Shown in pieces: positions 8,964 through 17,722 of a DNA stretch of 50,846 bases. Source of the DNA: Corynebacterium variabile (GTDB taxonomy: Bacteria > Actinomycetota > Actinomycetes > Mycobacteriales > Mycobacteriaceae); assembly GCF_006539825.1 (NCBI RefSeq), contig NZ_BJNT01000002.1:1-50846 (forward strand), read 5' to 3'. The notes under the pieces are model-generated. The model saw only the letters and a list, made by a program, of their open reading frames with translations. It was not told where the DNA came from and did no database searches. The position numbers were made by a program, and so were the translations under genes. Position 1 is the stretch's first letter; each line of letters starts with the position of its first letter.

Positions 8964-9485
8964 ATGGCCGACAATCAGACGACCTGGCTGACCCAGGAAT
9001 CCTACGACCGGCTCAACGACGAGCTGGCCGCCCTCAAGGGCAACCGTCCCGCGCTCGCCGCCGAGATCAACGAGCGTCGTGAAGAGGGCGACCTGAAGGA
9101 GAACGGTGGCTACCACGCCGCCCGCGAGCAGCAGGGCCAGGAGGAGGCCCGCATCGTCTACCTTGAGGAACTCCTCGACAACGCCACCATCGGTGAGGCC
9201 CCGGCGGAGTCCGGCGTCGCGCTCGTCGGCTCCGTGGTCCACGTCTACTACGACGGCGACGAGGACGACAAGGAGACCTTCCTCATCGGAACCCGTGGTC
9301 TCGAATCCTCCAACCCCGATCTGGAGACCTACTCCACCGACGCCCCGCTGGGCGCCGCCCTCGTCGGCGCCAAGGAGGGCGAGACCCGCGAGTACGCCGC
9401 CCCCAACGGCAGCAAGATCTCCGTCACCCTCGTGACCGCGGAACCCTACGACCCGAACCGCGACATCCCGCGCGCCGAGCAGTAG
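8964..9485 (+). CDS. greA: Transcription elongation factor GreA
   Basis: A 173-residue factor that rescues backtracked RNA polymerase by stimulating cleavage of the nascent RNA. The N-terminal coiled coil carries the acidic tip in [21 protein letters not shown] (about residues 39-60, with the D and E residues that reach the active site), followed by the FKBP-like C-terminal domain. ATG 8964 is preceded by AGGAGG at 8946-8951. A leader hairpin lies upstream and a strong terminator downstream, so it is probably monocistronic. Confidence 0.96.
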   Translation: MADNQTTWLTQESYDRLNDELAALKGNRPALAAEINERREEGDLKENGGYHAAREQQGQEEARIVYLEELLDNATIGEAPAESGVALVGSVVHVYYDGDEDDKETFLIGTRGLESSNPDLETYSTDAPLGAALVGAKEGETREYAAPNGSKISVTLVTAEPYDPNRDIPRAEQ

Positions 9486-9519
9486 GCAGCCAGGCGGTAC
9501 AGTCGCCACACACGACAGT

Positions 9520-9550
9520 GCCCCGTCCGGAACCAGGTTCCGGACGGGGC
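9520..9550. terminator. Strong hairpin terminator between greA and the Bax-inhibitor-1 gene
   Basis: Fifteen-base perfectly complementary arms (9520-9534 and 9536-9550) form a GC-rich stem with a tight central turn, placed between two convergent genes. It can serve both strands, though the T runs are short. Confidence 0.8.
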
Positions 9551-9570
9551 TCTGTATGCTGCTACAACTG

Positions 9571-10446
9571 TCAGTCGTTGTTGAGGTACGACAGCAGGCG
9601 GAGGATCTCGGTGTACAGCCAGACCAGGGTGACCGCCAGGCCGAGGGCGACGCCCCAGGCCATCTTGGACGGTGCACCGGCGCGGATCAGCTGGTCTGCC
9701 TGATCGAAGTCCACCAGGAAGCTCATGGCGGCTAGACCGATGCAGACCAGGGAGAAGATGATGGCGATCGGGCCGCCGTCGCGCAGCGGGCCGGCACCGT
9801 CGCTGAACAGGGAGAAGACGAGGTTACCCAGGGCCAGGACGCAGACGCCGATGAGGGCGCTGATCATGATCTTGGTGAACTTCGGGGTGACGCGGATCGC
9901 GCCGGTCTTGTAGACGACCAGCATGCCGACGAAGACGCCGACCGTGCCGAGGATCGCCTGGAAGATCATGGCGCCGGCGTCGGAGTCACCGACGGCCATG
10001 CCGGAGAGCAGCCAGCTGAAGCCACCGACGAACAGTCCCTCGAAGACGGCGTAGACCAGGGTGACGACCGGGGAGCCGTACTTCTTGCCGAAGGAGGAGA
10101 CCAGGACTGCGATGAAGCCGCCGATGGCACCGACGAAGGTCATCCCCATGGCCAGGGACGCGTTGCTCTGGCCGATGACCATGGTGATCGCCGCGAAGAC
10201 GACGATGACCGCCAGGGTGATGCCGGTCTTGGTGACGACGTCATCGACGGTCATCGGCCGGTCGGCGTCCTTCGTCGGGACGCCGTAGTTCGGGGACTGC
10301 TGGTACCCGGGCTGCGCCTGGGTGGCGTAGGGGTTCTGGGCGTACCCCGGCTGGGAGTATCCACCCTGGTGAGCCATGGCCTGGGCCCGCTGGGACTCGG
10401 CCGTCGCCTTGGTCAGCGAACTCATGTACGGGTTCGAGCTTTTCAC
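9571..10446 (-). CDS. Bax inhibitor-1/YccA family membrane protein
   Basis: A 291-residue protein. The first ~65 residues are soluble and rich in Tyr, Gln, Pro and Gly (QPGYAQNPYATQAQPGYQ), followed by seven predicted membrane segments starting at KTGITLAVIVVFAAITMVIG and the family block near the C-terminus (FLVDFDQADQLIRAGAP, then a final membrane helix with LVWLYTEILRLLSYL). The family includes pH-sensitive calcium leak channels and stress-linked proteins, but the role in corynebacteria is not established. The start codon ATG 10446 follows an AGAAAGG ribosome site. Confidence 0.9.
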   Translation of the reverse strand: MKSSNPYMSSLTKATAESQRAQAMAHQGGYSQPGYAQNPYATQAQPGYQQSPNYGVPTKDADRPMTVDDVVTKTGITLAVIVVFAAITMVIGQSNASLAMGMTFVGAIGGFIAVLVSSFGKKYGSPVVTLVYAVFEGLFVGGFSWLLSGMAVGDSDAGAMIFQAILGTVGVFVGMLVVYKTGAIRVTPKFTKIMISALIGVCVLALGNLVFSLFSDGAGPLRDGGPIAIIFSLVCIGLAAMSFLVDFDQADQLIRAGAPSKMAWGVALGLAVTLVWLYTEILRLLSYLNND

Positions 10447-10641
10447 TGTCTGGGACCTTTCTGGGACGCCGTGGGCGTCTCGCGGGTGTGTGACCCCGGG
10501 GGACGCAAGGTGAACGCGGTTATCTCTTGGTTTTCATACTAACAACGGACGACCCGCCCGCTGTGTTCCCGGGGAGGTTTCTGTAGTCCGGATTCCGATT
10601 CGCCGCACGCGTCGCCGGTTCGTCGGATAGTGTTTGCAAAC

Positions 10642-12225
10642 ATGACTATCAAGCGGCTTCCCTACGGCGCACTCCCTGACGACTTCGCCACGGAACTGCG
10701 CGGACTCACCGTCAATGCCGTCACCGGAAATCTTGATTCCGGTGACCGGATCGAGATCGAGGGCCCGTTCACCGGAGAGACCATCGGCTGGGTCGGCCGA
10801 GGCACCGAGGACGAGGTCACCGAGGCCTTCACCCGTGCGCGCGCGGCCCAGAAGATCTGGGCGAAGACCTCCTACAAGGAGCGGGGGAAGATCCTGCTCC
10901 GCTTCCACGACCTGGTGGTCAAGCACCGCGAGCTCATCATGGACATCGTGCAGCTGGAGACCGGCAAGAGCCGCGACTCGGCGTACGAGGAGGTCCTCCA
11001 CACCGCCATCACCGCCCGCTACTACGGCAACCATGTCGGTGCGATCCTCAAGCCGAAGCACCACACCGGCGTCATCCCGGTGCTCACCAAGTCCACCGAG
11101 CACCACCTCCCGAAGGGCGTCATCGGCCAGATCGCCCCGTGGAACTACCCGCTGACCCTGGGAATCTCCGATTCCCTGCCCGGCATCGCCGCCGGTAACG
11201 CCCTGGTCGCGAAGCCGGACTCCTCCACCCCCTTCACCTCCCTGCTCGCCTTCAAGCTGCTCTTCGAGGCCGGCATGCCGCGCAACGTCGTCCAGCTCGT
11301 CACAGGCCCGGGCCGCGTGGTCGGCAACGCCATCGCCGAGACCTGCGACTACCTCATGTTCACCGGCTCCACCGCCACCGGCAAGACCCTCGGTGAGATC
11401 GCCGGTCGCCGTCTCATCGGCTACTCTGCGGAGCTCGGCGGCAAGAACCCGCTGATCGTCACCGAGAACGCCGACGTGGACAAGATCGTCGACGGGGTCG
11501 TCACCGGTTGCTTCGCGAACTCCGGCCAGCTCTGCGTCTCCATCGAGCGGATCTACGCCCACGCCGACGTCTACGACGAGTTCGTCGAGAAATTCGGGAA
11601 GGCCACCTCCGACCTGAAGCTCGGCGCGGGCTTCGACTGGAGCAATGGGATGGGTTCCCTCGCCGGCGCCTCCCAGGTCGCGACCGTCGAGAAGTACGTC
11701 GACGACGCGAAGGACAAGGGCGCGAAGGTCGTCGCCGGCGGCAGGGCACGCCCGGACCTGGGTCCGTACTTCTACGAGCCGACCGTGTTCACCGATGTCT
11801 CCGACGAGGTCCTGCTCAAGCGCGAAGAGGTCTTCGGACCCGTCGTCTACGTCGAGAAGGTCGCCTCCCACGCGGAGGCCGTCGAGAAGGCCAATGACAC
11901 CGCCTACGGCCTGAATTCCTCGGTCTGGGGTCCGTCGAAGGAGGCCAATGAGGTCGCCTCGCAGATCTTCTCCGGCACAGTCGGTGTCAACGACGGCTAC
12001 GCCGCCGCCTTCGCCTCCGTCGACAACGAGATGGGTGGCACACAGGAGTCCGGCCAGGGCCGCCGCCAGGGCCACTACGGCATGCTGAAGTACACCGAGT
12101 CCCAGAACATCACCGAGCAGCGGCTCATCCCGATCCGCGGCCCGAAGTTCCTCACGGCCAAGCCCTACGCGGCCGTGATGTCCGCGCTTCTGCTGCTGGG
12201 CAAGAAGACGAAGATCCTGCGCTAG
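10642..12225 (+). CDS. Aldehyde dehydrogenase, succinate-semialdehyde dehydrogenase-like
   Basis: A 527-residue NAD(P)-dependent aldehyde dehydrogenase. Visible blocks are the cofactor segment IAPWNYPLTL, the FTGSTATGKTLGEIAGRR nucleotide loop, the general base Glu in AELGGKNPLIV and the catalytic Cys in FANSGQLCVSIERI. The C-terminal pattern with GTVGVNDGYAAAFAS resembles GabD2-type enzymes, so succinate semialdehyde is a reasonable substrate guess, though not provable here. GTG 10630 is an alternative start; neither has a clear ribosome site. It is divergent from the Bax-inhibitor-1 gene across ~195 bp that should hold both promoters. Confidence 0.88.
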   Translation: MTIKRLPYGALPDDFATELRGLTVNAVTGNLDSGDRIEIEGPFTGETIGWVGRGTEDEVTEAFTRARAAQKIWAKTSYKERGKILLRFHDLVVKHRELIMDIVQLETGKSRDSAYEEVLHTAITARYYGNHVGAILKPKHHTGVIPVLTKSTEHHLPKGVIGQIAPWNYPLTLGISDSLPGIAAGNALVAKPDSSTPFTSLLAFKLLFEAGMPRNVVQLVTGPGRVVGNAIAETCDYLMFTGSTATGKTLGEIAGRRLIGYSAELGGKNPLIVTENADVDKIVDGVVTGCFANSGQLCVSIERIYAHADVYDEFVEKFGKATSDLKLGAGFDWSNGMGSLAGASQVATVEKYVDDAKDKGAKVVAGGRARPDLGPYFYEPTVFTDVSDEVLLKREEVFGPVVYVEKVASHAEAVEKANDTAYGLNSSVWGPSKEANEVASQIFSGTVGVNDGYAAAFASVDNEMGGTQESGQGRRQGHYGMLKYTESQNITEQRLIPIRGPKFLTAKPYAAVMSALLLLGKKTKILR

Positions 12226-12244
12226 GTTCTTCACGTCCGGCAGG

Positions 12245-12250
12245 TAGGCT
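12245..12250 (+). promoter_or_regulatory. -10 box of the methyltransferase gene
   Basis: TAGGCT ends 8 nt before ATG 12259 without a ribosome site, a probable leaderless promoter. Confidence 0.5.
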
Positions 12251-12258
12251 CCTGAGTC

Positions 12259-13014
12259 ATGGACAGGGAGCTGGGGGCCGTGCAGCGTCGGCACTGGGAT
12301 GCCGACGCCGCGCGCTACCACGAGGGCCACGCCGACTACCTGGACACCTTCTTCTGGTGTCCGGAACGGCTCGCCGAGGCTGAGGCCCGGTTGCTGGGGG
12401 ATCCGACGGAACTGGCGGGACGCACCGTCGTCGAGGTCGGCTGCGGTTCCGCCCCGTGCGCGGCCTGGCTCGCGCGCCATTCCTCGGCGCGCGTGGTGGG
12501 TTTCGACATCTCCATGCATATGCTCCGCCGCGCCCCGCAGGTCGACGGACTGCACCTTCTGCAGGCGGACGCGGCGTCCCTCCCCTTCCCCGAGGACGCC
12601 GCCGACGTGGTCTTTTCATCTTTCGGCGGCTATCCCTTCCTTTCCGACCTGGGTTCCGCGATGGCGGAGGTCGCCCGGGTGCTGCGTCCCGGTGGGAGTA
12701 GCGTCATCGCGGTGAACCATCCGACGGCGTGGATCTTCCCCGATGACCCGGAAGAACTCACCGCGGCCATCCCCTACTTCCAGGACGCCTACCTGGAGTG
12801 GGAGCGTGACGACCCGACAGACCCCGGTGCACTGCGCTACGCCGAGTTCCACCACACCATGGGCGACTGGGTGCGCGCCTTCGCGCATGCCGGGCTGCGG
12901 CTGGTGGACCTGGTCGAGCCGGAGTGGCGGGAGGGGACGCCGACCTGGGGTCAGTGGTCGGCCACCCGCGGCGAGGTCTTCCCCGGTACCGCCATCTTCA
13001 TGCTGGAGAACTAG
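12259..13014 (+). CDS. SAM-dependent class I methyltransferase
   Basis: A 251-residue Rossmann-fold methyltransferase. Motif I is VVEVGCGSAPCAAWLA (about residues 57-72), followed by VVGFDISMHML, the LLQADAASLPF segment and a VARVLRPGG loop. The family pattern resembles actinobacterial UbiE/type-11 methyltransferases of unknown small-molecule substrate. The stop overlaps the convergent SDR stop by 4 bp (CTAG), so neither gene has room for its own terminator. Confidence 0.85.
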   Translation: MDRELGAVQRRHWDADAARYHEGHADYLDTFFWCPERLAEAEARLLGDPTELAGRTVVEVGCGSAPCAAWLARHSSARVVGFDISMHMLRRAPQVDGLHLLQADAASLPFPEDAADVVFSSFGGYPFLSDLGSAMAEVARVLRPGGSSVIAVNHPTAWIFPDDPEELTAAIPYFQDAYLEWERDDPTDPGALRYAEFHHTMGDWVRAFAHAGLRLVDLVEPEWREGTPTWGQWSATRGEVFPGTAIFMLEN

Positions 13015-13679
13015 CCCCGCACCGGGCGCACGGTGATCTCCTCGATAATGGACTCCTCGGTCGTGTCGACCGCGAACCTCACAGCGGCGGCGACGGATTC
13101 CGGGCGGACGTAGAGCGAGCCGTCGTAGTCGGTGTTGCCCCGCCCCTCCTGCAGCGCGACCTGCATCTCCGTGTCGACCCGGCCGGGGTGGACCGAACTG
13201 ACACGGACCCGGCCACGCTCCTCCTCACGCAGAGCGTCGGTGAAGGCCCGCAGCGCGAACTTCGTCCCGCAGTACTGCGACATGGTCGGTGCGGAGCGGT
13301 GTCCGGAGCCCGAGTTGATCGTCACGAGAGTGCCGTGGGCGGCGCGCAGGGCCGGCAGCAGCAGGCGGGTCAACTCGGCGACACCGAAAACGTTGACCCG
13401 GAACATCCGCTCCCAGCCCTCCCAGTTCGTGCTCTGGACCGGGGTGTCCCAGGCCAGGCCCGCGGAGTGAACGAGGACATCGAGCCGTTCAAGCCCCAGG
13501 TCAGCCACTGCCCCGGCAATGGACGCCGGGTCGGCGAGGTCGGCGTCCCCACTGGACCAGGCGATGACGCGGTGGGTGCGGGAGAGGTCGGCGACCACGG
13601 CGGCGCCGATGCCGCGGGAACCACCGGTGACGAGGGCGACGGGAAGGTCGGCAGAGCCGGTATCGTGGGTGTCAGTCAT
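13011..13679 (-). CDS. Short-chain dehydrogenase/reductase
   Basis: A 222-residue classical SDR. The nucleotide-binding motif is TGGSRGIG near residues 19-26 and the catalytic residues appear as Ser in INSGSGH, Tyr in SQYCGTKFAL and the following Lys. The substrate is unknown. ATG 13679 is chosen because TAGGCT lies 7 nt upstream. The gene converges with the methyltransferase and is divergent from a small membrane protein. Confidence 0.88.
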   Translation of the reverse strand: MTDTHDTGSADLPVALVTGGSRGIGAAVVADLSRTHRVIAWSSGDADLADPASIAGAVADLGLERLDVLVHSAGLAWDTPVQSTNWEGWERMFRVNVFGVAELTRLLLPALRAAHGTLVTINSGSGHRSAPTMSQYCGTKFALRAFTDALREEERGRVRVSSVHPGRVDTEMQVALQEGRGNTDYDGSLYVRPESVAAAVRFAVDTTEESIIEEITVRPVRG

Positions 13680-13686
13680 GGCCACG

Positions 13687-13692
13687 AGCCTA
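13687..13692 (-). promoter_or_regulatory. -10 box of the SDR gene
   Basis: TAGGCT on the minus strand ends 7 nt before ATG 13679, with no ribosome site between. Confidence 0.5.
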
Positions 13693-13724
13693 ATCACCGG
13701 TCGTCCCCACTGAAAGGACACATC

Positions 13725-13967
13725 ATGTTCGGAACTGCTCTCACCACCCTCATCCTCGGCGCGATCTCCGGCGTCGGCGCCTGGTGGGCGGCCGACCAGA
13801 ATCGGTGGGGCTGGTCATTCGTCCTCGGCGCGCTCACGCTGATCTTCGCCATCGTCGCGATCTCCACTGCGTTCGCCGGGGCCGTCGCCGTGGTCTTCAA
13901 GCTGCTGCCGATCCTGCTGATCATCCTGGTCGGCTGGCTGGGATTCAAGCAGCTGCAGAAGAGGTGA
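13725..13967 (+). CDS. Small membrane protein, unknown function
   Basis: An 80-residue, very hydrophobic protein with two or three membrane segments (LTTLILGAISGVGAWWAA, FVLGALTLIFAIVAISTAF, VFKLLPILLIILVGWLGF) and a short basic C-terminus. The ATG has a GAAAGGA ribosome site. The frame is open far upstream, but that part is antisense to the SDR gene. No family was recognised. Confidence 0.7.
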   Translation: MFGTALTTLILGAISGVGAWWAADQNRWGWSFVLGALTLIFAIVAISTAFAGAVAVVFKLLPILLIILVGWLGFKQLQKR

Positions 13968-14039
13968 CGTGCGTCATGGTGGTGTGAGCCGTACCGTGGA
14001 GCACAGAGTTTCGTTCTCGAACTCAGGAAGGTGAGACCA

Positions 14040-14660
14040 GTGCGACTCCCGATCAGGTCATCCGCCACCGCGGCCGCCGTGGCGACAGTCCTCGTCCTCG
14101 GGGCCTGCAGCAGCGACGACGATGACAACGACAACACCACCGACGACGCCAGCACCACCGCCTACGCCACCGCGGACGTCACCAACGCTGACGGCGACGA
14201 CATCGGCACCGCCAGCGTGGGCAAGGACAGCTTCTCCGACGACGCCACCGAGCTGACCGTCTCCTTCACCGGACTCGAACCCGGTATGTACGGCATGCAC
14301 ATCCATACGGTCGGCCAGTGCGAGACCGACAGCGAATCCCCCGACGGGTCGGACACCGGTGACTACCTGTCCTCCGGCGGCCACATGGACGGCGACGACC
14401 ACGACCACCCGTCCCACGGTGGTGACCTCCCGGCTCTGCTGGTCAAGGAGGACGGCACCGCCTCGCTCACCGTCTCGACCGACCGGGTGACCAAGGAGAA
14501 CCTCCTCGATGACGACGGTTCCGCCCTCATCATCCACGAGTCGCCGGACAACTACGGCAATATCCCGGAGCGCTACGCCCCGGACGGGCCGGACGAGGAT
14601 TCGCTGAAGACCGGCGACGCCGGCGGGCGCCAGGCCTGCGGAGTGTTCGAGGCAGCGTAA
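14040..14660 (+). CDS. sodC: Cu/Zn superoxide dismutase, lipoprotein
   Basis: A 206-residue secreted lipoprotein that should dismutate superoxide at the cell surface. The signal peptide ends in the lipobox VLGAC with Cys23, followed by a Ser/Asp-rich linker. The SOD domain shows GMYGMHIHTVGQC (copper ligands near H87 and H89), a His-rich zinc loop GGHMDGDDHDHPSHGGD, the third copper His in ALIIHESPDN and a C-terminal GGRQACGVFE. GTG 14040 sits 9 nt after AGGAAGG; GTG 14031 is the alternative. The zinc loop is unusually rich in Asp and His. Confidence 0.92.
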   Translation: MRLPIRSSATAAAVATVLVLGACSSDDDDNDNTTDDASTTAYATADVTNADGDDIGTASVGKDSFSDDATELTVSFTGLEPGMYGMHIHTVGQCETDSESPDGSDTGDYLSSGGHMDGDDHDHPSHGGDLPALLVKEDGTASLTVSTDRVTKENLLDDDGSALIIHESPDNYGNIPERYAPDGPDEDSLKTGDAGGRQACGVFEAA

Positions 14661-14725
14661 CCCCACCACCGGTCGACTCCGGCGGAAGCGGCCGGACTTC
14701 CGGCGGTGGAGACCCGTCCGTCATC

Positions 14726-15624
14726 GTGAAGGCCGACCGTGTGGAGGCAACCGGCAGAGAACTCGACGAAGCCGGTCCAGTGCCCGACAGCACACTGCGC
14801 GCGGCGGTTGTTTCCGGTGGCGACGGCCGACCCGTCCTCCGTCCGCCCGACCGAGTGCCGGTCTCCGCCGGCGACGGCGACTTCCACTACCTGGTGGAGC
14901 ACGGTCTCGAGGCGTTCAAGAACGCCGGCACGGTCATCGTCCCCGGGTACGCGGGCACCTCACGGCGCCCCTCCCCAGCAGTGGTCACCGCCCTGCAGGA
15001 CGCCGCGGCACGAGGTATGCGGATCGCCTCGGCCTGTACCGGGGCGTTCGCCGTGGCGGCCGTGGGCCTGCTCGACGGACGCCGGGCGACCACGCACTGG
15101 TCGATGACCGATCAGCTGACTGATCGATACCCGGGCGTCCGGGTCGACCGGAACGTCCTGTTCGTCGACGAGGGTCAGATCGTCACCTCCGCCGGGGTCG
15201 CCGCGGGGATCGACCCGTCCCTGCACATCATCCGTCGGGACCACGGTGTCCGGCTGGTGGCGGAGGTCGCCCGCCACGTGGTCGCCGCACCGTACCGGGA
15301 CGGCGGGCAGGCACAGTTCGTACCCCGCACCCTGCCGGAGGACAGCAGGACCGTCTTCGCCCGGATCCGTGCATGGGTATTGGATCAACTCGATAACCCG
15401 CTCACGGTCCGGGACATGGCGGAGCACCCCCCACACCTCCTACCGACCTTCACCCGGCGGTTCACCGAGGACACCGGCCTGCCACCGGTGCAGTGACTGC
15501 TGCGTGCCCGGGTGGCGGAGCGCTCCGGGCTCGGGACGGCGTCGAAGCTCCGGCTGCATTTCACCGGCACGTGGGGACCACGCCCACCGGCTACCGACGG
15601 ACCTTCGCTGAGCGGCAGGGGTGA
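14726..15624 (+). pseudogene. Decayed AraC-family (GlxA/DJ-1-type) regulator
   Basis: The frame from 14726 encodes a DJ-1/PfpI-like sensor domain (ASACTGAFAVAAVGLLDGRRATTHWSM) and the start of an AraC helix-turn-helix domain (TFTRRFTEDTGLPPVQ). It then meets TGA at 15494-15496 where the family has Trp. The same frame continues with LLRARVAERSGLGTASKLRLHFT, in which roughly a dozen residues of the second HTH are missing, and then needs a frameshift near 15568 to read HVGTTPTGYRRTFAERQG to a stop at 15624. The N-terminus is also poorly conserved. Four separate lesions make it a dead gene. Confidence 0.85.
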
Positions 15625-15718
15625 TCCGGTCGTCCTCAGCCGTCGAGACCCCCGAGTTCCCACCCGATCCTCCGGTACACCTGCTGCATCTCAGAGTTCA
15701 CGGCGTAGCCTCGTCCCG

Positions 15719-15955
15719 GTGTACGCAGTGATTCTCGACTACATCCGCCCCTCGACGAGATCGACACCGCCCTCGCCGACCACGTCATCTGGCTCGACGC
15801 TCAGTACGCCGCCGGGATCTTCATCGCGTCAGGACGCTCCGATCGCCGGCGACCCGTTCGCCGGCAGCGGCCTGGCGACCCACACCGTGTACGAGTTCCA
15901 CCCGTCGAAGTGGGCGGACGAGGTGGGCCGTCAGCTGGGGGAGCTGATGGACTGA
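15719..15955 (+). pseudogene. Decayed YciI-like (YCII domain) gene
   Basis: The first codons read VYAVILDYIRP, then a frameshift near 15752 is needed to continue as DEIDTALADHVIWLDAQYAA. A second change near 15840 rejoins a frame ending GDPFAGSGLATHTVYEFHP before the stop at 15955. The middle of the normal ~95-residue domain appears deleted. The intact family consists of small ferredoxin-like proteins, some with hydrolase activity. Confidence 0.75.
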
Positions 15956-15958
15956 GCG

Positions 15959-15983
15959 CCTGTGCAACAGCCTGTTGCACAGG
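15959..15983. repeat. 25-bp perfect palindrome
   Basis: Twelve-base arms CCTGTGCAACAG and CTGTTGCACAGG meet around a single C. It lies between the YciI remnant and the 3' end of the WYL gene. It may be a protein-binding site or part of a terminator; no T run follows on either strand. Confidence 0.85.
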
Positions 15984-16020
15984 TACTGAGACTCTGTCCC
16001 GGAGGCACTGACCAAGCGTT

Positions 16021-16806
16021 TCACGCTGGTTCGCCGGTCGCCTGACGCCTGAGAAGTGACGTGGCGAGCTCGACCACGAGTCGCCGCGCCTCCTCCGGTG
16101 CAGTCACCTCGATGCTGTTCCCGAACTGCAGCAGTTGCCGTACTCCACCGATCTCCGTGTACTCCACACTGATCTTCACGGTGTCCGGGTCCGCACCACC
16201 CTCCACCACGATGATCCGCGACCCGAGAATGCGCCGTGCAATGTCCAGCCGTCCCCGGTGCAGTTCAGCGGTGACGACGACTGTCTCCTGCGGCCGCTCC
16301 AGATTCCGGGCCAGCTGCTCCACCACCGAGTCCAGCGTCACTCCTGACCGAAGTCTCCGCGGTGCGTCCACAACCGTCCATGCCGCGAGCCTCTCGACCG
16401 CGTACTGGCGGGGCGTGCCGTCCCGGTCCGCAACCAGATACCAGCGTCCACCCCGGCCGCGCAGCCCGTACGGGTCGACCAGTCGCTCCTCCGCAGCATC
16501 CTCACCACTGCGTCGGTAGGTGATCGACAGCCGGTGGCCGGTCCGGATGTCCTCCGCCAGGGCAGCGACATCCACCGAGGGGTGCACGTCTGAGAACCAC
16601 GGACGGTTGTCGACCGTCACCACCTGAGACAGTGGCAGCACCGCAACGCGACCGCAATCCGTCTCCCCCAGCTTTACCACGGCGGATCGTGCCAGGGCCT
16701 CATGTCCGAGCTCCGCCGCGCGGCCGGCGTCCAACCCGGTGATCCGCAGCAGTTCCGTCAGCCACGGGTCGAACGCGCCCCACCCGACCGGCACCTGGCC
16801 GGTCAT
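16021..16806 (-). pseudogene. WYL-domain transcriptional regulator lacking its N-terminal HTH
   Basis: The preserved part contains the WYL segment (LSITYRRSGED, VDPYGLRGRGGRWYLVADRDGTPRQYAVERL) and the C-terminal WCX region. Family members begin with a DeoR-like winged HTH of ~60 residues and a linker, and none of this is present. Upstream of about 16.8 kb the reading frame only runs antisense to the SGNH hydrolase remnant. The frame itself is open, so a truncated protein could still be made, perhaps from GTG/ATG codons near 16.8 kb. I treat it as a truncated gene. Confidence 0.65.
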
Positions 16807-17424
16807 CGCCGCACACGCTGCGGACGTCGACCTCCACAACCTCGGTCTGGGCGGCAGTGCGCTGCTGGACCCGTTCGTCGCCCGCACGATAGCGGGGCCT
16901 GGAGGCCGACATCATCAGCGTGAAGCTCGGCATCAACCTGGTCAACGCGGACCTGATGCGCCGCCGTGCGCCCGGCCCGGCGGTCCACGGGTTCCTGGAC
17001 ACGATCCGGGACGCGCACCCGGACACTCCCCTGATCGTGATGTCCCCGGTGTACTGTCCGATCCAGGAATCGACCCCCGGCCCGTTGGCCCCGGATTTCA
17101 GTGACGGGACGATGAAATTCGTCGCCACCGGGGACCCGGCGGAGGTCGACGCCGGAAAGCTCACTCTGGAGGTGGTGCGGGAGGAACTCGCGGCGGTGGT
17201 CGAGCAGCGCTCGGTCGACGATCCCCATTTGTCCTACGTCAACGGACTGGACCTGTTCGGACCAGCGGATGTCGGGCAATTCCCCTACGCTGACAATCTC
17301 CACCCCGCTCCACCCCGGCGCGCAGGCCCACCGGCGCATCGGAGAGCGTTTCATCCCCATGCTTCTACAGGTCAGGAATGCTGTCAGGTGGCGGCCCCAC
17401 GGGGTGATCCGTACGCCACACTGA
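16770..17424 (+). pseudogene. Decayed SGNH/GDSL hydrolase gene
   Basis: Three frame segments together give an SGNH hydrolase. The first is WPVIAAHAADVDLHNLGLGG up to about 16890. After a frameshift near 16895 comes LEADIISVKLGINLVNADLM, then SPVYCPIQESTPGPLAPDF and the catalytic-type YADNLHP. After a second frameshift near 17310 comes AHRRIGERFIPMLLQ, with a stop at 17424. The N-terminus with the nucleophile Ser block is missing; the homology begins where the WYL homology ends. Confidence 0.75.
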
Positions 17425-17440
17425 CCACTCGTGCAGCAGG

Positions 17441-17503
17441 TCTGCGTCAGGCACGGATCGGCCGCACTGTGCCACGATGCGCCCGATCCGTGCCTGACGC
17501 AGA
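17441..17503. repeat. Near-perfect 26-bp inverted repeat
   Basis: Arms at 17441-17461 and 17483-17503 are exactly complementary over 21 bases. After one C-C mismatch, four more pairs (CGCA/TGCG) extend the stem, leaving an 11-nt loop. It could be a relic of a mobile element or a palindromic site; no transposase is next to it. Confidence 0.9.
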
Positions 17504-17542
17504 TGTGAAGCCCCTGAAGCCGCGCCGGAATACAACCCGAGG

Positions 17543-17569
17543 GGGTGGTCTGTTGGGACCAGACCACCC
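17543..17569 (-). terminator. Possible terminator of the jetABC transcript
   Basis: GGGTGGTCTG and CAGACCACCC form a perfect 10-bp stem around a 7-nt loop, roughly 155 nt past the jetC stop. There is no clear T run, so a role in termination is an inference. Confidence 0.45.
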
Positions 17570-17722
17570 GGTCGAGTCGTTCCCGGGGGCCATCGCCACA
17601 ACTCAATGTCCGGAGAAAGACCTGGGTCAGGCACTCCAACTTCAGGGGGCCGGTTCAAGACCGACGGAGCGCACCCGACCTGGCGAGGGACAACAGGTCC
17701 CCACATCCGCCAGCTGCCCCGG

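Larger units (their letters stand above)
17425..17722. other. Non-coding stretch downstream of jetC
   Basis: About 300 bp without a recognisable gene. It contains a 63-bp hairpin at 17441-17503 and a second stem-loop at 17543-17569. No remnant of the JetD/MksG nuclease gene, which normally follows jetC, was seen on either strand. Confidence 0.6.

Noticed and set aside
10534..12555. A 673-codon minus-strand frame over the aldehyde dehydrogenase gene
   Set aside because: It is rich in Gly/Val/Asp/Leu repeats typical of antisense frames of high-GC genes, and the plus strand encodes a complete aldehyde dehydrogenase.
17365..17706. A minus-strand frame of 113 codons downstream of jetC, considered as a JetD remnant
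   Set aside because: It spans the 63-bp hairpin, so the same peptide pattern (LRQARIGR...SVPDAD) appears on both strands; nothing resembles the DUF3322/DUF2220 nuclease.
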